64,000 nucleotides of DNA. It comes from Ophiura sarsii (lineage: Eukaryota; Echinodermata; Ophiuroidea; Amphilepidida; Ophiuridae). The notes under the pieces are model-generated. The model saw nothing but the letters and a program-made list of their open reading frames with translations. It had not been told where the DNA came from and searched no databases. The DNA is taken from assembly GCA_035610835.1 (NCBI GenBank), contig CM069448.1:3659607-3723606 (forward strand). The letters are read 5' to 3'. The position numbers were made by a program, and so were the translations under genes. Below, piece by piece: positions 47,467-59,651 of this stretch. The stretch's first letter is position 1; each line of letters starts with the position of its first letter.

Positions 47467-48856
47467 GTGTAATTTTGTAACAAAGAAAGCAAAAACTATA
47501 CCCTACTAACTAAAAATAACAATTGTTTTACATACTGTAAGGCACATCGCATTGTGGTATTAATATTTAATATTGTTGAACATAAACATTGTTGTACTTG
47601 ATACTAAATGTACTATAATAGAATACTTCAACACTTTGTTATGCTATACAAACTTTTGATTGAAAAAGTGCAGCCCAATTGCTGAAATTTGAAGCTTGCA
47701 ACATGTTTTAGCTTGCAAATATGAGAATCACGATAAAAACACAACACTTTCATAGATATACACAATGGAGTCATTACTGCATAAAAAGTAGGTCTTCTCG
47801 ACACAAAGAACAAAACAACTTCAACAAAACAGATGATTCAATCAAAATACATGATCAAACGTGAACCAATTGATGTCTTAAAAGCAATCAATCAATATCG
47901 TACAAGTTTTTATAGCGATATAAAATCCCAATTACATTACCAACAGACAAAGATACTGAGGAAATTGACTCAAATCTCTAATAGCTGGTATAATAGGCAC
48001 CAAATTCAAGGTCACATCAAAATCAACTTACAGCTAATATATAAAGTAGTCAACAGCGCCAGGCAAACCAGTATAAAAACAAAAATATTATTAAAAATCG
48101 GTGCAAGTTACAACTTGTATATGCAAGCGAGCACAGATTTTTTATTTTTCTATTTTTTTCCTTTATTTGCCAAAAGGAGAAATACTTAGTGTGAGCTTTT
48201 TTATATACTAAATGTATTAGGATTTTTTGATATACTAAATGTATTAGGATTTTGCCGCCAGATAACGAAGATTGACTGAAGTAAATTGAGCAAAAAAGTT
48301 AATAATGAATTCCACTGCTTGGGTGATGCTCGTGGCTACCTTGCCGACCGATTCTATTATAAGGATTGATGATGGCGTAAGGTGTAATGTATTGCGTCGA
48401 CCCTGACCTGACCATAAATAGTACACACACACACTAGTTGTACATGTTATGGCATGTTATGTAGGTAACAAAGTGTTAATGGTTTGGATCTCCAGATTGG
48501 CTCATTTTATGATTTTAGATGTCCAGCAGGCGGTTGTCCAGGATGGTTGTCCATTTTAAAATCTAACTTGGTGATGACCTTAAATCCAAACAGGCTCATC
48601 GTGCAGTAGGTTACAACCTAACCCACAATGGCCTATGCCAGGGGTTCTCAACCTTTTTTACTTTAGGGACATGAGGAGCCGCAAACTTTCAACATTCACA
48701 TTGGCCAAATAACCCCTATTTTCTTAAGTTTTACTTTATTGTAAAAAAGCTTTTAAAGGGCTAGGAATCAAAGTTTGAAAGGCCGGGTTTCAATTTAGTT
48801 CCGATTCCCCCAACTGACGTCTTGAAATTGGATAGAAATAAATAAAACCCTATCGA

Positions 48857-48897
<41 letters not shown>

Positions 48898-49174
48898 AAT
48901 GGGTGCAATTACCCCAAATGGCAATCAAACGCCTCCGCCCCTTTGGACACGGCACCGTTGTTAGTTTTCATTTATCCATCAGAAATGTGATGTTCCTTTT
49001 TGCCCTCCATTTCCAGTTTACGGGCTTGGAATTTAGGCTAACAAAATAATGATGACACAGAAGTGTCATTTACATTTGCAAAGTGCACCTTTAAATGTTG
49101 GCCTATTGATAACCCTCCTGCAGTGACTCAGCAAAACACATATCAGAATGTGGGGAAATAATGGAGCTCAAAAG
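47467..49174. other. Intergenic, no confirmed gene
   Basis: AT-rich. It includes a 118-codon open frame (47833-48189, +) of low-complexity AT-rich codons, judged chance, and a C39 run at 48858-48896. A minus-strand frame ending at 48244 reads VATSITQAVEFIINFFAQFT before a stop. It could be a last exon but has only a weak acceptor upstream. Confidence 0.4.
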
Positions 49175-51230
49175 TTGGCTTAACCCCAAAATTGTAGCTT
49201 CATCTGGTTTGCTATCTACTGAAGATAGTACACAATCTGTGTAGTTAGTTGCTAACCCCCTATATAGTAGCTTGATCTTGTTTGCTATCTACTGAAGATA
49301 GTAAATAAGCTGCGTAGTTGCTAACCCCGCTCTTCATCTTGTTTGCTATCTACTGAAGATAGTAAATAAGCTGCGTAGTTGCTAACCCCGCTCTTCATCT
49401 TGTTTGCTATCTACTGAAGATAGTAAACAAGCTGCGTAGTTGCTAACCCCGCTCTTCATATTGTTTGCTATCTACTGAAGATAGTAAATAAGCTGCGTAG
49501 TTGCTAACCCCGCTCTTCATATTGTTTGCTATCTACTGAAGATAGTAAATAAGCTGCGTAGTTGCTAACCCCGCTCTTCATATTGTTTGCTATCTACTGA
49601 AGATAGTAAATAAGCTGCGTAGTTGCTAACCCCGCTCTTCATATTGTTTGCTATCTACTGAAGATAGTAAACAAGCTGCGTAGTTGCTAACCCCGCTCTT
49701 CATCTTGTTTGCTATCTACTGAAGATAGTAAATAAGCTGCGTAGTTGCTAACCCCGCTCTTCATCTTGTTTGCTATCTACTGAAGATAGTAAACAAGCTG
49801 CGTAGTTGCTAACCCCGCTCTTCATATTGTTTGCTATCTACTGAAGATAGTAAATAAGCTGCGTAGTTGCTAACCCCGCTCTTCATATTGTTTGCTATCT
49901 ACTGAAGATAGTAAATAAGCTGCGTAGTTGCTAACCCCGCTCTTCATATTGTTTGCTATCTACTGAAGATAGTAAACAAGCTGCGTAGTTGCTAACCCTG
50001 CTCTTCATCTTGTTTGCTATCTACTGAAGATAGTACACAATCTGTGTAGTTAGTTGCTAACCCCCTATATAGTAGCTTGATCTTGTTTGCTATCTACTGA
50101 AGATAGTAAACAAGCTGCGTAGTTGCTAACCCCCTATATAGTAGCTTGATCTTGTTTGCTATCTACTGAAGATAGTAAATAAGCTGCGTAGTTGCTAACC
50201 CCGCTCTTCATCTTGTTTGCTATCTACTGAAGATAGTAAATAAGCTGCGTAGTTGCTAACCCTGCTCTTCATCTTGTTTGCTATCTACTGAAGATAGTAA
50301 ACAAGCTGCGTAGTTGCTAACCCCGCTCTTCATCTTGTTTGCTATCTACTGAAGATAGTAAATAAGCTGCGTAGTTGCTAACCCCCTATATAGTAGCTTG
50401 ATCTTGTTTGCTATCTACTGAAGATAGTAAACAAGCTGCGTAGTTGCTAACCCCGCTCTTCATCTTGTTTGCTATCTACTGAAGATAGTAAATAAGCTGC
50501 GTAGTTGCTAACCCTGCTCTTCATATTGTTTGCTATCTACTGAAGATAGTAAATAAGCTGCGTAGTTGCTAACCCCGCTCTTCATATTGTTTGCTATCTA
50601 CTGAAGATAGTAAATAAGCTGCGTAGTTGCTAACCCCGCTCTTCATCTTGTTTGCTATCTACTGAAGATAGTAAACAAGCTGCGTAGTTGCTAACCCCGC
50701 TCTTCATATTGTTTGCTATCTACTGAAGATAGTAAATAAGCTGCGTAGTTGCTAACCCCGCTCTTCATCTTGTTTGCTATCTACTGAAGATAGTAAATAA
50801 GCTGCGTAGTTGCTAACCCTGCTCTTCATCTTGTTTGCTATCTACTGAAGATAGTAAACAAGCTGCGTAGTTGCTAACCCCGCTCTTCATATTGTTTGCT
50901 ATCTACTGAAGATAGTAAATAAGCTGCGTAGTTGCTAACCCCGCTCTTCATATTGTTTGCTATCTACTGAAGATAGTAAATAAGCTGCGTAGTTGCTAAC
51001 CCCGCTCTTCATATTGTTTGCTATCTACTGAAGATAGTAAATAAGCTGCGTAGTTGCTAACCCCGCTCTTCATCTTGTTTGCTATCTACTGAAGATAGTA
51101 AACAAGCTGCGTAGTTGCTAACCCCGCTCTTCATATTGTTTGCTATCTACTGAAGATAGTAAACAAGCTGCGTAGTTGCTAACCCCGCTCTTCATCTTGT
51201 TTGCTATCTACTGAAGATAGTACACACATT
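49175..51230 (+). repeat. Minisatellite array, 61-bp unit, 33 dyad cores
   Basis: Thirty-three copies of TTTGCTATCTACTGAAGATAG occur at regular spacing from 49208 to 51200. Most spacings are 61 bp; a few are 69 or 73 bp, where CCCCGCTCTTCAT is replaced by CCCCCTATATAGTAGCTTGAT. Each unit continues GTAAA(T/C)AAGCTGCGTAG and TTGCTAACCCC. Two-state variants (TCATCTTG/TCATATTG, AAATAAG/AAACAAG) are mixed along the array. Each core can fold into a 10-bp stem with a 5-base loop. Confidence 0.98.
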
Positions 51231-54200
51231 GTTTTTTCTAGGGTTTGGTCCTTAAATGTGAAGATGTACCTCATAGAAATTCTATTCCAAAGTTCTACAG
51301 TAATTGCATGTTACATAATTAGGCATAAAAACAGTTTGATAAGACCACCCCCTAAAAACAGGAAATCCTCCTTTGACAGAAATTGCAGACATTAAAAAGA
51401 TAGAAATTGCAGACATTAAAATAAAAAAATAACTGGGACTATGCTTGACTCTGCCATGGGCAACAAGGGGTTAATGACATGGTTTCTGAACTTTTACGCA
51501 ATGTCTAATATCATTAAATATGATAGAATTGTAAATTTGACAAATTTCATCTCATTATTGACTTTAACCAGCCAGCCTGAAGCTATATCTACATCAATTA
51601 TAAAGAAGTACTTTGAATTATACAGGACGCCCGGCCGGCTGGGTGAATCTGACCCTTTTATATTTATTCTGGTAACATGTTGTAACAGGTAGTGGTGGAC
51701 ATGGGATTTAGCTTTGGTCAAACCAAAGACGGTCAGACATAGATTGATACATTTGCATATCATTTGTCATATCTTGCTACAGGTTTGACAAATATTTCAT
51801 CATTAGATGAGACAAAATCATGACATATATGCAACTATACAGTCTGTAAGGATCAAGAGATGAAATAAATAGTGGCCTGTTGAATCATAACTGTAAAGTG
51901 GGACATGGGAGTTTATTGTTGTGGAAATAGGGATTCTAGGCCTCTGCATAGAGCCATTTCTGTTAGTATTTTGAAATTTGATTCAAAATGTGGAAAAAAC
52001 AGGGAAATATTGGTGAAAATGTGGAGAAAAAACAAAGGATTAACTGATTTTACCTAAGAGGTCTATGCCCATAGAACTGGATGATGTTTTTGTCAACTTA
52101 GGAGGAAAGGCAAGAAACAAATGCTAAGAAGAAAAAGTCTTGTCAATTTCCTTATTGGTTGCTACACATTTCCTCATTGTTTTCTTTCTATCTTTCTCTT
52201 TTTAAAACTTTTTAAACATTTTTTTCAGACAGATTGGTGTAAAAACAGGAATTTTGTAAATAATATTTAGAAATATGGGTTTTTTCTTCAAATTTTAAAA
52301 TCTAAGTCTTATGGTGATTACTATTTTCAAATAAACTCTGGGGATGTTATTTTAAATATGAATGATCATGACCAGGAAGCTGTACAACTAACGGTCATCA
52401 GACGTCAAATTCACGATATGGTCGTCAAACAATGCTATTAATGACTGATTATCTCGTTTTATTATTTTTATTCAGATATATTTTAACTTGTCAATAACTC
52501 TTTATTATTAATAACTTCTCCCAATTTTTGTGATTTTACTATTCAGTTTACATCACAACATGATAACCAGCACAGTCCTTTACCTGTCCTAACACGCACC
52601 ACTACTAAACACCACCCTATCTCTCACTACTATTGATTGTCAATAACTTACATCCACAAAAATACCCTTTGGCTAATTCTTAAGGAGCAGATACGTTCGA
52701 TATCATTATCAAATTTATTTGTAAAAAACACTTCTTCTGTGTCGTATTGATCAAATTTGACGTGGTGAAGATATCTGTAAGGAAATGGTTATCCCTGCAA
52801 TTGCAGCGCTGTATTTAATTATGTGATATGGCGCACTTAAGATTATATATCAGTGTGAAACTTTAGAGCTTGCTAAACTGTTGTGTAAGGATTGCAAACC
52901 ATACAGGGTTGAGTGTATGAACAAGGGAGGGGAAGGGAAAACAGGGGTGAAAGAATTTGTTTCCAAGTCTTCAAGTTTGTCCCTATTTATTTTCCCAAAT
53001 TTGTACCCCAAAAAAAGAACATAGATCCCTTATGTACCTCTTATCTACAGGTTTTACATCAGGTTTTACAGCTGCCCCTGCCTCCTCCGATAAGATAAAT
53101 ACTAATTTGCCCATCTTGGTGCTTCAAAAATCCTGGCGCCATCACTGCTCCTTTAAACAAATTGGGGAGTGGGTCCCATCATAATTTTTTTAATGCCTCC
53201 TTAATTTAATGACCTTAACATAGACCATAAAGAGTAAAAAGGTTCATTCCCTCAAGCAGGCTTCAAAAAAAAGATCAAGATGTACTTAGCCTCCCCAAAA
53301 GAAAACCCAACAACTTTCACAATTAATTTTCAAGTTTGAAGATACTCTGAGTTGCATTTAACATCCAAAAATTGGAATATTGATTAAATGATGAATTTCT
53401 TGGATATATTTGTCTCAAAAATGAAAATAGGCATAAACCTATAAATGGGGTTGAAATGACTAAAAATAAAACCCAGATATGTTACAGGAAACTAACTAAT
53501 TGTAATCCTCACATTTGTTGGCCAAGGCATAATATTCAACAGATCCTCCATGACATAACTCAACAACTTAACACTGTTCTGTCTGTGTATTTTGAGCTCG
53601 ATTTCTTTGTGCCGGTTTTGGGGAAGCCATATTTTGGGATGCCACAATTTTCAAAAGTTGACAGCCTGGTAGTAAAAGACCAAATAAAAAACCAACAAAA
53701 AACCCGCCTGACTTGCCGACCGACCCTACCTGAGAGGTCTGTTTGCCCTTAGAACAGGCGTTTTTTTCCTGTCACAGGAAAAAAATGTTCTAGCTATCCC
53801 TTGTTATACCTCTACCTTACACCTTATTCCCCTAGCGACAACGATGGACTATACATCCCCAAAATAAACCTCAACATTTATCCTCTATTATTTATTTGTA
53901 TTTTTATTTTATTCCCCTCTGTTTGAAATCCAGGCATCCCCTACCTGTAGTGACTTGTAACTAGGGATCAATTTTAATCAAGTCCACAGTGAATAATTGA
54001 CTCGTCTTAAATAGATTGCAAAATAGCCTTTAGCTCTGCACACAAGAACTATTGATAGAATTGTCAATTTGTCTTTGATCTTGTTTGACATACCATAACA
54101 GATCTCATTCATGTTCGTGTTACATGATATGCTAATACTGTGCTGGACCAGTTCTTCCTTTGGGCACTCTACAACAACATGGCTGCATTTCACCTATCTT

Positions 54201-54547
54201 TTAATTTTGCAGTCAAAACTTGTTTAATGAAATATTCAACAAATTAAAAGCACTACAAAAAATATTGCCTTAGCTAGTGTCTGTTACTGATGTTACAGAA
54301 CTAAGCAATTTGCATGCAATGAGGAAACCAAGATTCATCCAGGGTGCTCAATGCAGTATTCCGTTTATGTATAAGCACCATCCTTTTAACCCTGGTGTTC
54401 TCTCTTCGTATTCAGAGGGTAACACAAGATCGTTCCAGGTTCTTGAAATACCCCCCTATTTGACGGTGTTTTGCGTATAATTGTGCTTATTTGACCCCCT
54501 TTTTCTAACACAAATGCGGACATTTTGACTGAAAATAACCCTTTTTT
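51231..54547. other. Region between the two minisatellites, no gene seen
   Basis: AT-rich unique sequence with a fragment of the CCTGTTCTAC-ended family near 53695-53770. A perfect small hairpin, TTTTTTCCTG with loop TCA (about 53762-53785), adjoins it. ORFs up to 98 codons overlap these repeats and show no domain. Confidence 0.5.
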
Positions 54548-55352
54548 CACCAACCTCTCACCTTGTGTGCTTTCTTCAGTAGATAGCAAACCAGAGATAG
54601 GCTACTATTTGGGGTTTAGCAACCTCTCCCCTTGTGTGCTATCTTCAGTAGATACAAACCAGAGATAGGCTACTATTTGGGGTTTAGCAACCTCTCACCT
54701 TGTGTGCTATCTTCAGTAGATAGCAAACCAGAGATAGGCTACTATTTGGGGTTTAGCAACCTCTCACCTTGTGTGCTATCTTCAGTAGATAGCAAACCAG
54801 AGATAGGCTGCTATTTGGGCTTTAGCAACCTCTCACCTTGTGTGCTATCTTCAGTAGATAGCAAACCAGAGATAGGCTACTACTTTGGGTTTAGTAACCT
54901 CTCACCTAGTGTTCTATCATCAGTAGAAGCAAACCAGAAATGGGCTACTATTTGGGGTTTAGCAACCTCTCGCCTTTTGTGCTATCTTCAGTAGATAGCA
55001 AACCAGAGATAGGCTGCTATTTGGGCTTTAGCAACCTCTCACCTTGTGTGCTATCTTCAGTAGATAGCAAACCAGAGATAGGCTACTACTTTGGGTTTAG
55101 TAACCTCTCACCTAGTGTTCTATCATCAGTAGAAGCAAACCAGAAATGGGCTACTATTTGGGGTTTAGCAACCTCTCATCTTGTGTGCTTTCTTCAGTAG
55201 ATAGCAAACCAGAGATAGGCTACTACTTTGGGTTTAGTAACCTCTCACCTAGTGTTCTATCATCAGTAGAAGCAAACCAGAAATGGGCTACTATTTGGGG
55301 TTTAGCAACCTCTCATCTTGTGTGCTTTCTTCAGCAGATAGTAAACAAGATA
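54548..55352 (-). repeat. Minisatellite array, 69-bp unit, about 12 copies, inverse of the 49-kb array
   Basis: Units read GGGGTTTAGCAACCTCTCACC and end with TGTGCTATCTTCAGTAGATAG on the plus strand. On the minus strand each has TTTGCTATCTACTGAAGATAG followed by CACACAAG, GTTGCTAAACCCC and ATAGTAGC. This matches the 73-bp variant of the array at 49175-51230, so both descend from one unit. Some units have a decayed dyad (TCTATCATCAGTAGAAGC). Because 69 is a multiple of three, the plus strand shows long repeated open frames that are not genes. Confidence 0.97.
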
Positions 55353-56063
55353 TAGACTGCACTGTATAATGAAGCTTTAGTGCTTTGCCAACATTAATTT
55401 CATTTGTTCAAGCATTATCCACTGTTTATGGCAAAAAGGAATTCCTGATAATAGTGTGTACAATGAAATATAGGCAAGTCATCTACAAGAAGCGTGATAA
55501 AACACCTATAGGACAAAGTTTTCACATATCCCATCAATCACGAAAACCTGATTAACACGCTTCATCAATAATCAATAATACACTACTCCCCAGTACATCA
55601 TTACAACACCACCTTCCCACTTTATAAAAATCGCACACTATTGTCACACTTTTAAAACTGGTAGAGGTTTAAGTATCGACTATGTAATGAAGTGAATGGA
55701 TGGTCGGCAGGCCAGGCAGCGAGGTCGACTGAGCACTAGATCCGTGATACCTTTATAATGCATAATTGAAGAGGTTTTCAACGTGAGGATATTATACATG
55801 TCACAACGTGCAGGAGGAACTATCTTGTATAAATTGACTTGGCTTCCCTTTGGCTTCAAAGACTCAATCGTCTATTATTAGATCTCTGTTCATACCTTGG
55901 GGCATGCATTTGTTCTTATACTAGCTCATGGCATGCATTTGTGACCCTTCCAACAAAACCCAAAACAAGTTGGGGTTATATATTTTGATATATGATGGAT
56001 CAATGTTAACACCTTCCTTTGAAACACAACATTTGTTAAACCTTTAATTTTTTTTATTGTAAG
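55353..56063. other. Intergenic, no gene seen
   Basis: AT-rich; no repeats or exons recognised before the candidate acceptor at 56063. Confidence 0.45.
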
Positions 56064-56291
56064 TGCACTTGACGATCTCATAACCTTGATGGTCATTCAA
56101 AGCTATGTCATGAATGACAAACACCTGCATCTCTGCAATCGACATATTCCTGGTTATGCAGGAGCCATGTGCATTTCTTCTTATACCTTACGGCATAAAT
56201 ACTGGAGATTTATGCTTACGGCATCTCTACCGAAAGGAATAGAATTTGACAAGATAGATCTTGGTACGGGTGACATCTATTCAGTGATTTA
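56064..56291 (+). CDS. Possible terminal exon, unknown protein
   Basis: Follows a pyrimidine-rich acceptor (TTTTTTTTATTGTAAG) and stays open for 75 codons to TAA. Segments include ALDDLITLMVIQSYVMND, HLCNRHIPGYAGAMC and GIEFDKIDLGTGDIYSV. Composition is more protein-like than the neighbouring frames, with three cysteines and a balanced charge pattern. No AATAAA follows closely and no upstream exon was identified, so this could be chance or a gene relic. I do not recognise the family. Confidence 0.3.
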
Positions 56292-56640
56292 ATATTGAAT
56301 CAGCATTTAACTTTATTACACCATTCATAAGCAGGACGGTAATAGGGTTGTGAATGTTGCCACCTAAAGGTTTACCAGCCTTGCCTGCGTGGTGGTAGGC
56401 CCCAGGGCTAGATGGGGCCAGCCCTGCCTGCTTGCTTGGTATTGATGGGGCTGCGGGATTATGCACCTGGGGGCACTGCCTATATAAGGGGTTCTCTCAT
56501 AGCCATATGGTAGCAAACTTGGGTCACATTTTCTGTCATTTGGTGTGTTAGTTATCCATTTTTTTCTGTTGTTAGTTCCAAGTTCAAAAATTGGCAAAAT
56601 AACACATAATGTTGGTCTAAAATTATATGAATTCTATTAA

Positions 56641-57390
56641 GGGGGATGTGCACGTTCGCATAGCCTCCGTAAAACTGCCGTAACTTCTTCCATTATTCAT
56701 TTAATCTTAATAAAAGTATATTTTTTTTTGCGGGAAAGGGTTCAATGAATCCAACTATGATCATTAAATTGACCATTTTGGAGAAAATTATAAAAAACAT
56801 GTTTTTTGACCCATTTTAGGTTCTGCAAAGATAACTCAAAATATATTTTGCCAAATTGTGTCATACTAGTTTTATTATATTCCTCATGCAATTCCCTAGG
56901 AATCGGGTTTTTTTTTAATTTTTACTTTATTATTTTTTGAATTATAGACCAAAAAGTGCTAAAAAACATGATTTTTAACCTCCAAAATCGTGAAAATCAC
57001 AAAAAAATCATATTTTTTTACCAAAACACGTGATTTTCACGATTTTGGAGGTTAAAAATCATGTTTTTTAGCACTTTTTGGTCGATAATTCAAAAAATAA
57101 TAAAGTAAAATTAAAAAAAAAAAATGATTCCTAGGGAATTGGATGAGGAATATAATAAAACTAGTTAGATAAAATTTAACAAAATATATTTTGAGTTATC
57201 TTTGCAGAACCTAAAATGGGTCAAAAAACGTCTTTTTATCATTTTCTCCCAAAATGGTCAATTTCATGATCATGTTTGGATTCATTGAACCCTTTTCTGC
57301 AAAAAAATGTATACTTTTATATAGATTTAATAAATAATAAAGAAGTTACGGCAGTTTTAGGGAGGCTGTACCTGAAGGTGCACAGCCCCC
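56641..57390. mobile_element. 750-bp foldback element inserted in TTAA
   Basis: The whole element is an inverted repeat with two arms of roughly 360 bp meeting near 57020. Ends are GGGGGATGTGCAC and, inverted, GGGGGCTGTGCAC. TTAA flanks it at 56637-56640 and 57391-57394, while copy A at the start of the window shows the empty site CTATTAATATGGG with a single TTAA (4-7). TTAA duplication is the mark of piggyBac-type transposition. No ORF. A transcript would form a very long hairpin. Confidence 0.9.
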
Positions 57391-59262
57391 TTAATATGGG
57401 TCATTGGTCATACTTTTTGCAGTATGCATTTTTTGCTCTTTGGTAACTCTTCGATATCCCCCTGGTTTGAAAGCTAAAAATGTAAAATGTTAACCCCTCA
57501 CCCTTCCAAGTAACAGTCCTGGGTCTGGGTATCGGTGCAAGCCCCATCTCCCAGCAGACCAATGCACTGGCTATAAATATGAAAAGAAAATGTTTACTTT
57601 ATTAGAATGAAATTGTATACAGTATACATGTTGTTTGAGTAGAAATTGATTCTTAGACCAAATTAAGGTCATTTGACAGAAAAGGATTCCATTTGTATTG
57701 AAACCCTATTAATTAGTTTTAAGGTATTGTAATCTACAGATAGGTTATGTTGACTATTAACCATGAACAGCAAAATAGCAAGAAATTCACAGAATGTAAA
57801 CGTGTTTGTTTTTAGGTTTTATTGTTTATTTTTCTTAATACTTCATTGTTTTATTCTTTTAATATATTTGTCTTTCTTTCTTTTTTTTTGCTTTGTTTTG
57901 TTTTCTATTCATGGTTTGTTTTTATTTTCAATTTTTACTGTTGTTTGTTTTTCTTTGTTTTTCCATCTTTTATTTGGTGTGTTATTGTTTTGTTTTGTGT
58001 TTAGTCACACTCATAATTAGATAATTTTATACACTCACACATTAACCTCTTCCTCCATCCTTACATTCGATTCCCACCCATCATACCACTTTATTACAGA
58101 TACAATTACAAAACATTGAAGAGAATAAACATGCATAAAAAGTTCATATAAGTATTACATTTTTATTGTACAATCACAATTTAGCAACCAGTGGAGATGG
58201 AGTTATGTAGTGAAACGGAACTTAAGTTTGCAGCACATAACAACCAATGGGAGAAGTACGCTTATATAATTTGAATCGGTACATCAAAGTTACTCCCATG
58301 GCTTTGACTTAGCCCGATACAAGCGCCCTTGAACATGTACCAACCCGTCACTCAAATACACCATTTAACTTAATTGCCAAATTTCATAAAAAGCATAAAA
58401 TATTTGTACAAAAGTGCAACAAATATCAGAATCAAAATTGAGTAAAACGTTTATTGCATTTGTACAATAAGTGATCAATCAGCTGTATAAAACATGTACA
58501 AACATGATCATACCAAAAAAATCACTAAAACACCAATTTTTACATTGAGTAAGTTGAGCACCAATTAAGAGCAAACCCATAAATAGATAGAAATATATAT
58601 GAAAACACTCATTGATACCGGCAGCATAACCGCCAAAGTCAATAATCTTAGGGTTTGGTAAAGGAAAAAACAAATAAGGCCAGTAAAAATATGGATTGTT
58701 TAGCAAAGCCTGATATCAAAAAAATATATACCGGTATATGAAAAGAGCATGCAAGACAAACAAATCCCCCATCTGAACCCTTTTCCCCCTCTTTTTAACA
58801 AATATCTTTTTCTCTCTCTCTTTTTATCTTATTTCCACATGTGCAGTGAACATTTTTACCCAACAACAATGTAGCAACACGCAGGGCAATGGGAAGGAGG
58901 CAACAGAAAAAGCACCCTATTATTTTTTCTTCATGACAAACAATAGTTTAATATTTGTCTTCTCCTAATCGTGTACATCCCAAAGAGCATATTGTCTGGT
59001 TGATCTCCCACACTTCCTCGCAAATTACTACCAGCACAAGTAACCGACAACGCTTCGCTTTAAACCCCATTAAAACAATTACATGCGAATAAATACCCAT
59101 TAGCGTGATCAATCAAGTCATATATATAAATATATATACTTTATGATGGTGTATAACGAGGAGGAATCGCGCTTGACCTTCACATTGCTATTTTACATGT
59201 ACTAACATGTACTACATGCTCTATTGAGGATAAATACTTATTACATGCACAGAAGGGTTTTA

Positions 59263-59651
59263 CCCCGGGGGGGGGGCACTCAACTTTTTTTTTAGGGGTG
59301 TGCCACAGGGTCTCAAAAAGGGGGGCTACAGAACTGAACTGAGTGGATTTTATGACGAAAAATAGGGTCTTAGGAACTGATTTTTTCCCAAAAAATAGGT
59401 CTTGAGAACTGGCCTTTAGTTCAATTTTCGATTTATTTTGGTTTAAGAACGCAATTCTTTTGAAGAATTGGGGCTTTGGAACGCAAAATGTTGCGATTTT
59501 TGAATTTTCAATAAAATTGGGGTCATAAGAACTGATGCAGGCTCAAAAGGGGGGTCATAAGAACTAGCAGCAGAGGGTGAAAAAGGGGGTCTTCAGCGTG
59601 GCACATACCTATACCCTTTTCAAATGTCAGTGCCCCCCCCCCCCCCGGGGG
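59263..59651. mobile_element. G/C-tract-ended MITE, insertion specific to copy B
   Basis: Ends are CCCCGGGGGGGGGGCACT and its approximate inverse, AGTGCC followed by a long C-run and GGGG. Copy A has the uninterrupted site CAGGGGTTTTACACG near 1849-1862. In copy B GGGTTTTAC occurs on both sides, so the target duplication is about 8-9 bases, with exact limits blurred by the C/G ends. Another member lies at 35437. Confidence 0.8.

Noticed and set aside
47833..48189. 118-codon plus-strand open frame
   Set aside because: AT-rich, low-complexity codons with no recognisable domain. A few frames of this length are expected by chance in 64 kb of AT-rich DNA read in six frames.
49175..51230. CRISPR-like array with palindromic repeats at regular spacing
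   Set aside because: The sequences between dyads are nearly identical rather than unique spacers, there are no cas genes, and the context is clearly eukaryotic. It is a minisatellite.
54632..55355. Long plus-strand open frames with repeated protein segments
   Set aside because: They exist because the 69-bp minisatellite unit is a multiple of three and has one stop-free frame. No start context, splice site or known repeat protein supports them.
1164..58706. Minus-strand hydrophobic frames near 1.3 kb and 58.6 kb
   Set aside because: The shared portion (YFYWPYLFFP and around) is short, the frames diverge by indels on both sides, and no exon borders were convincing.
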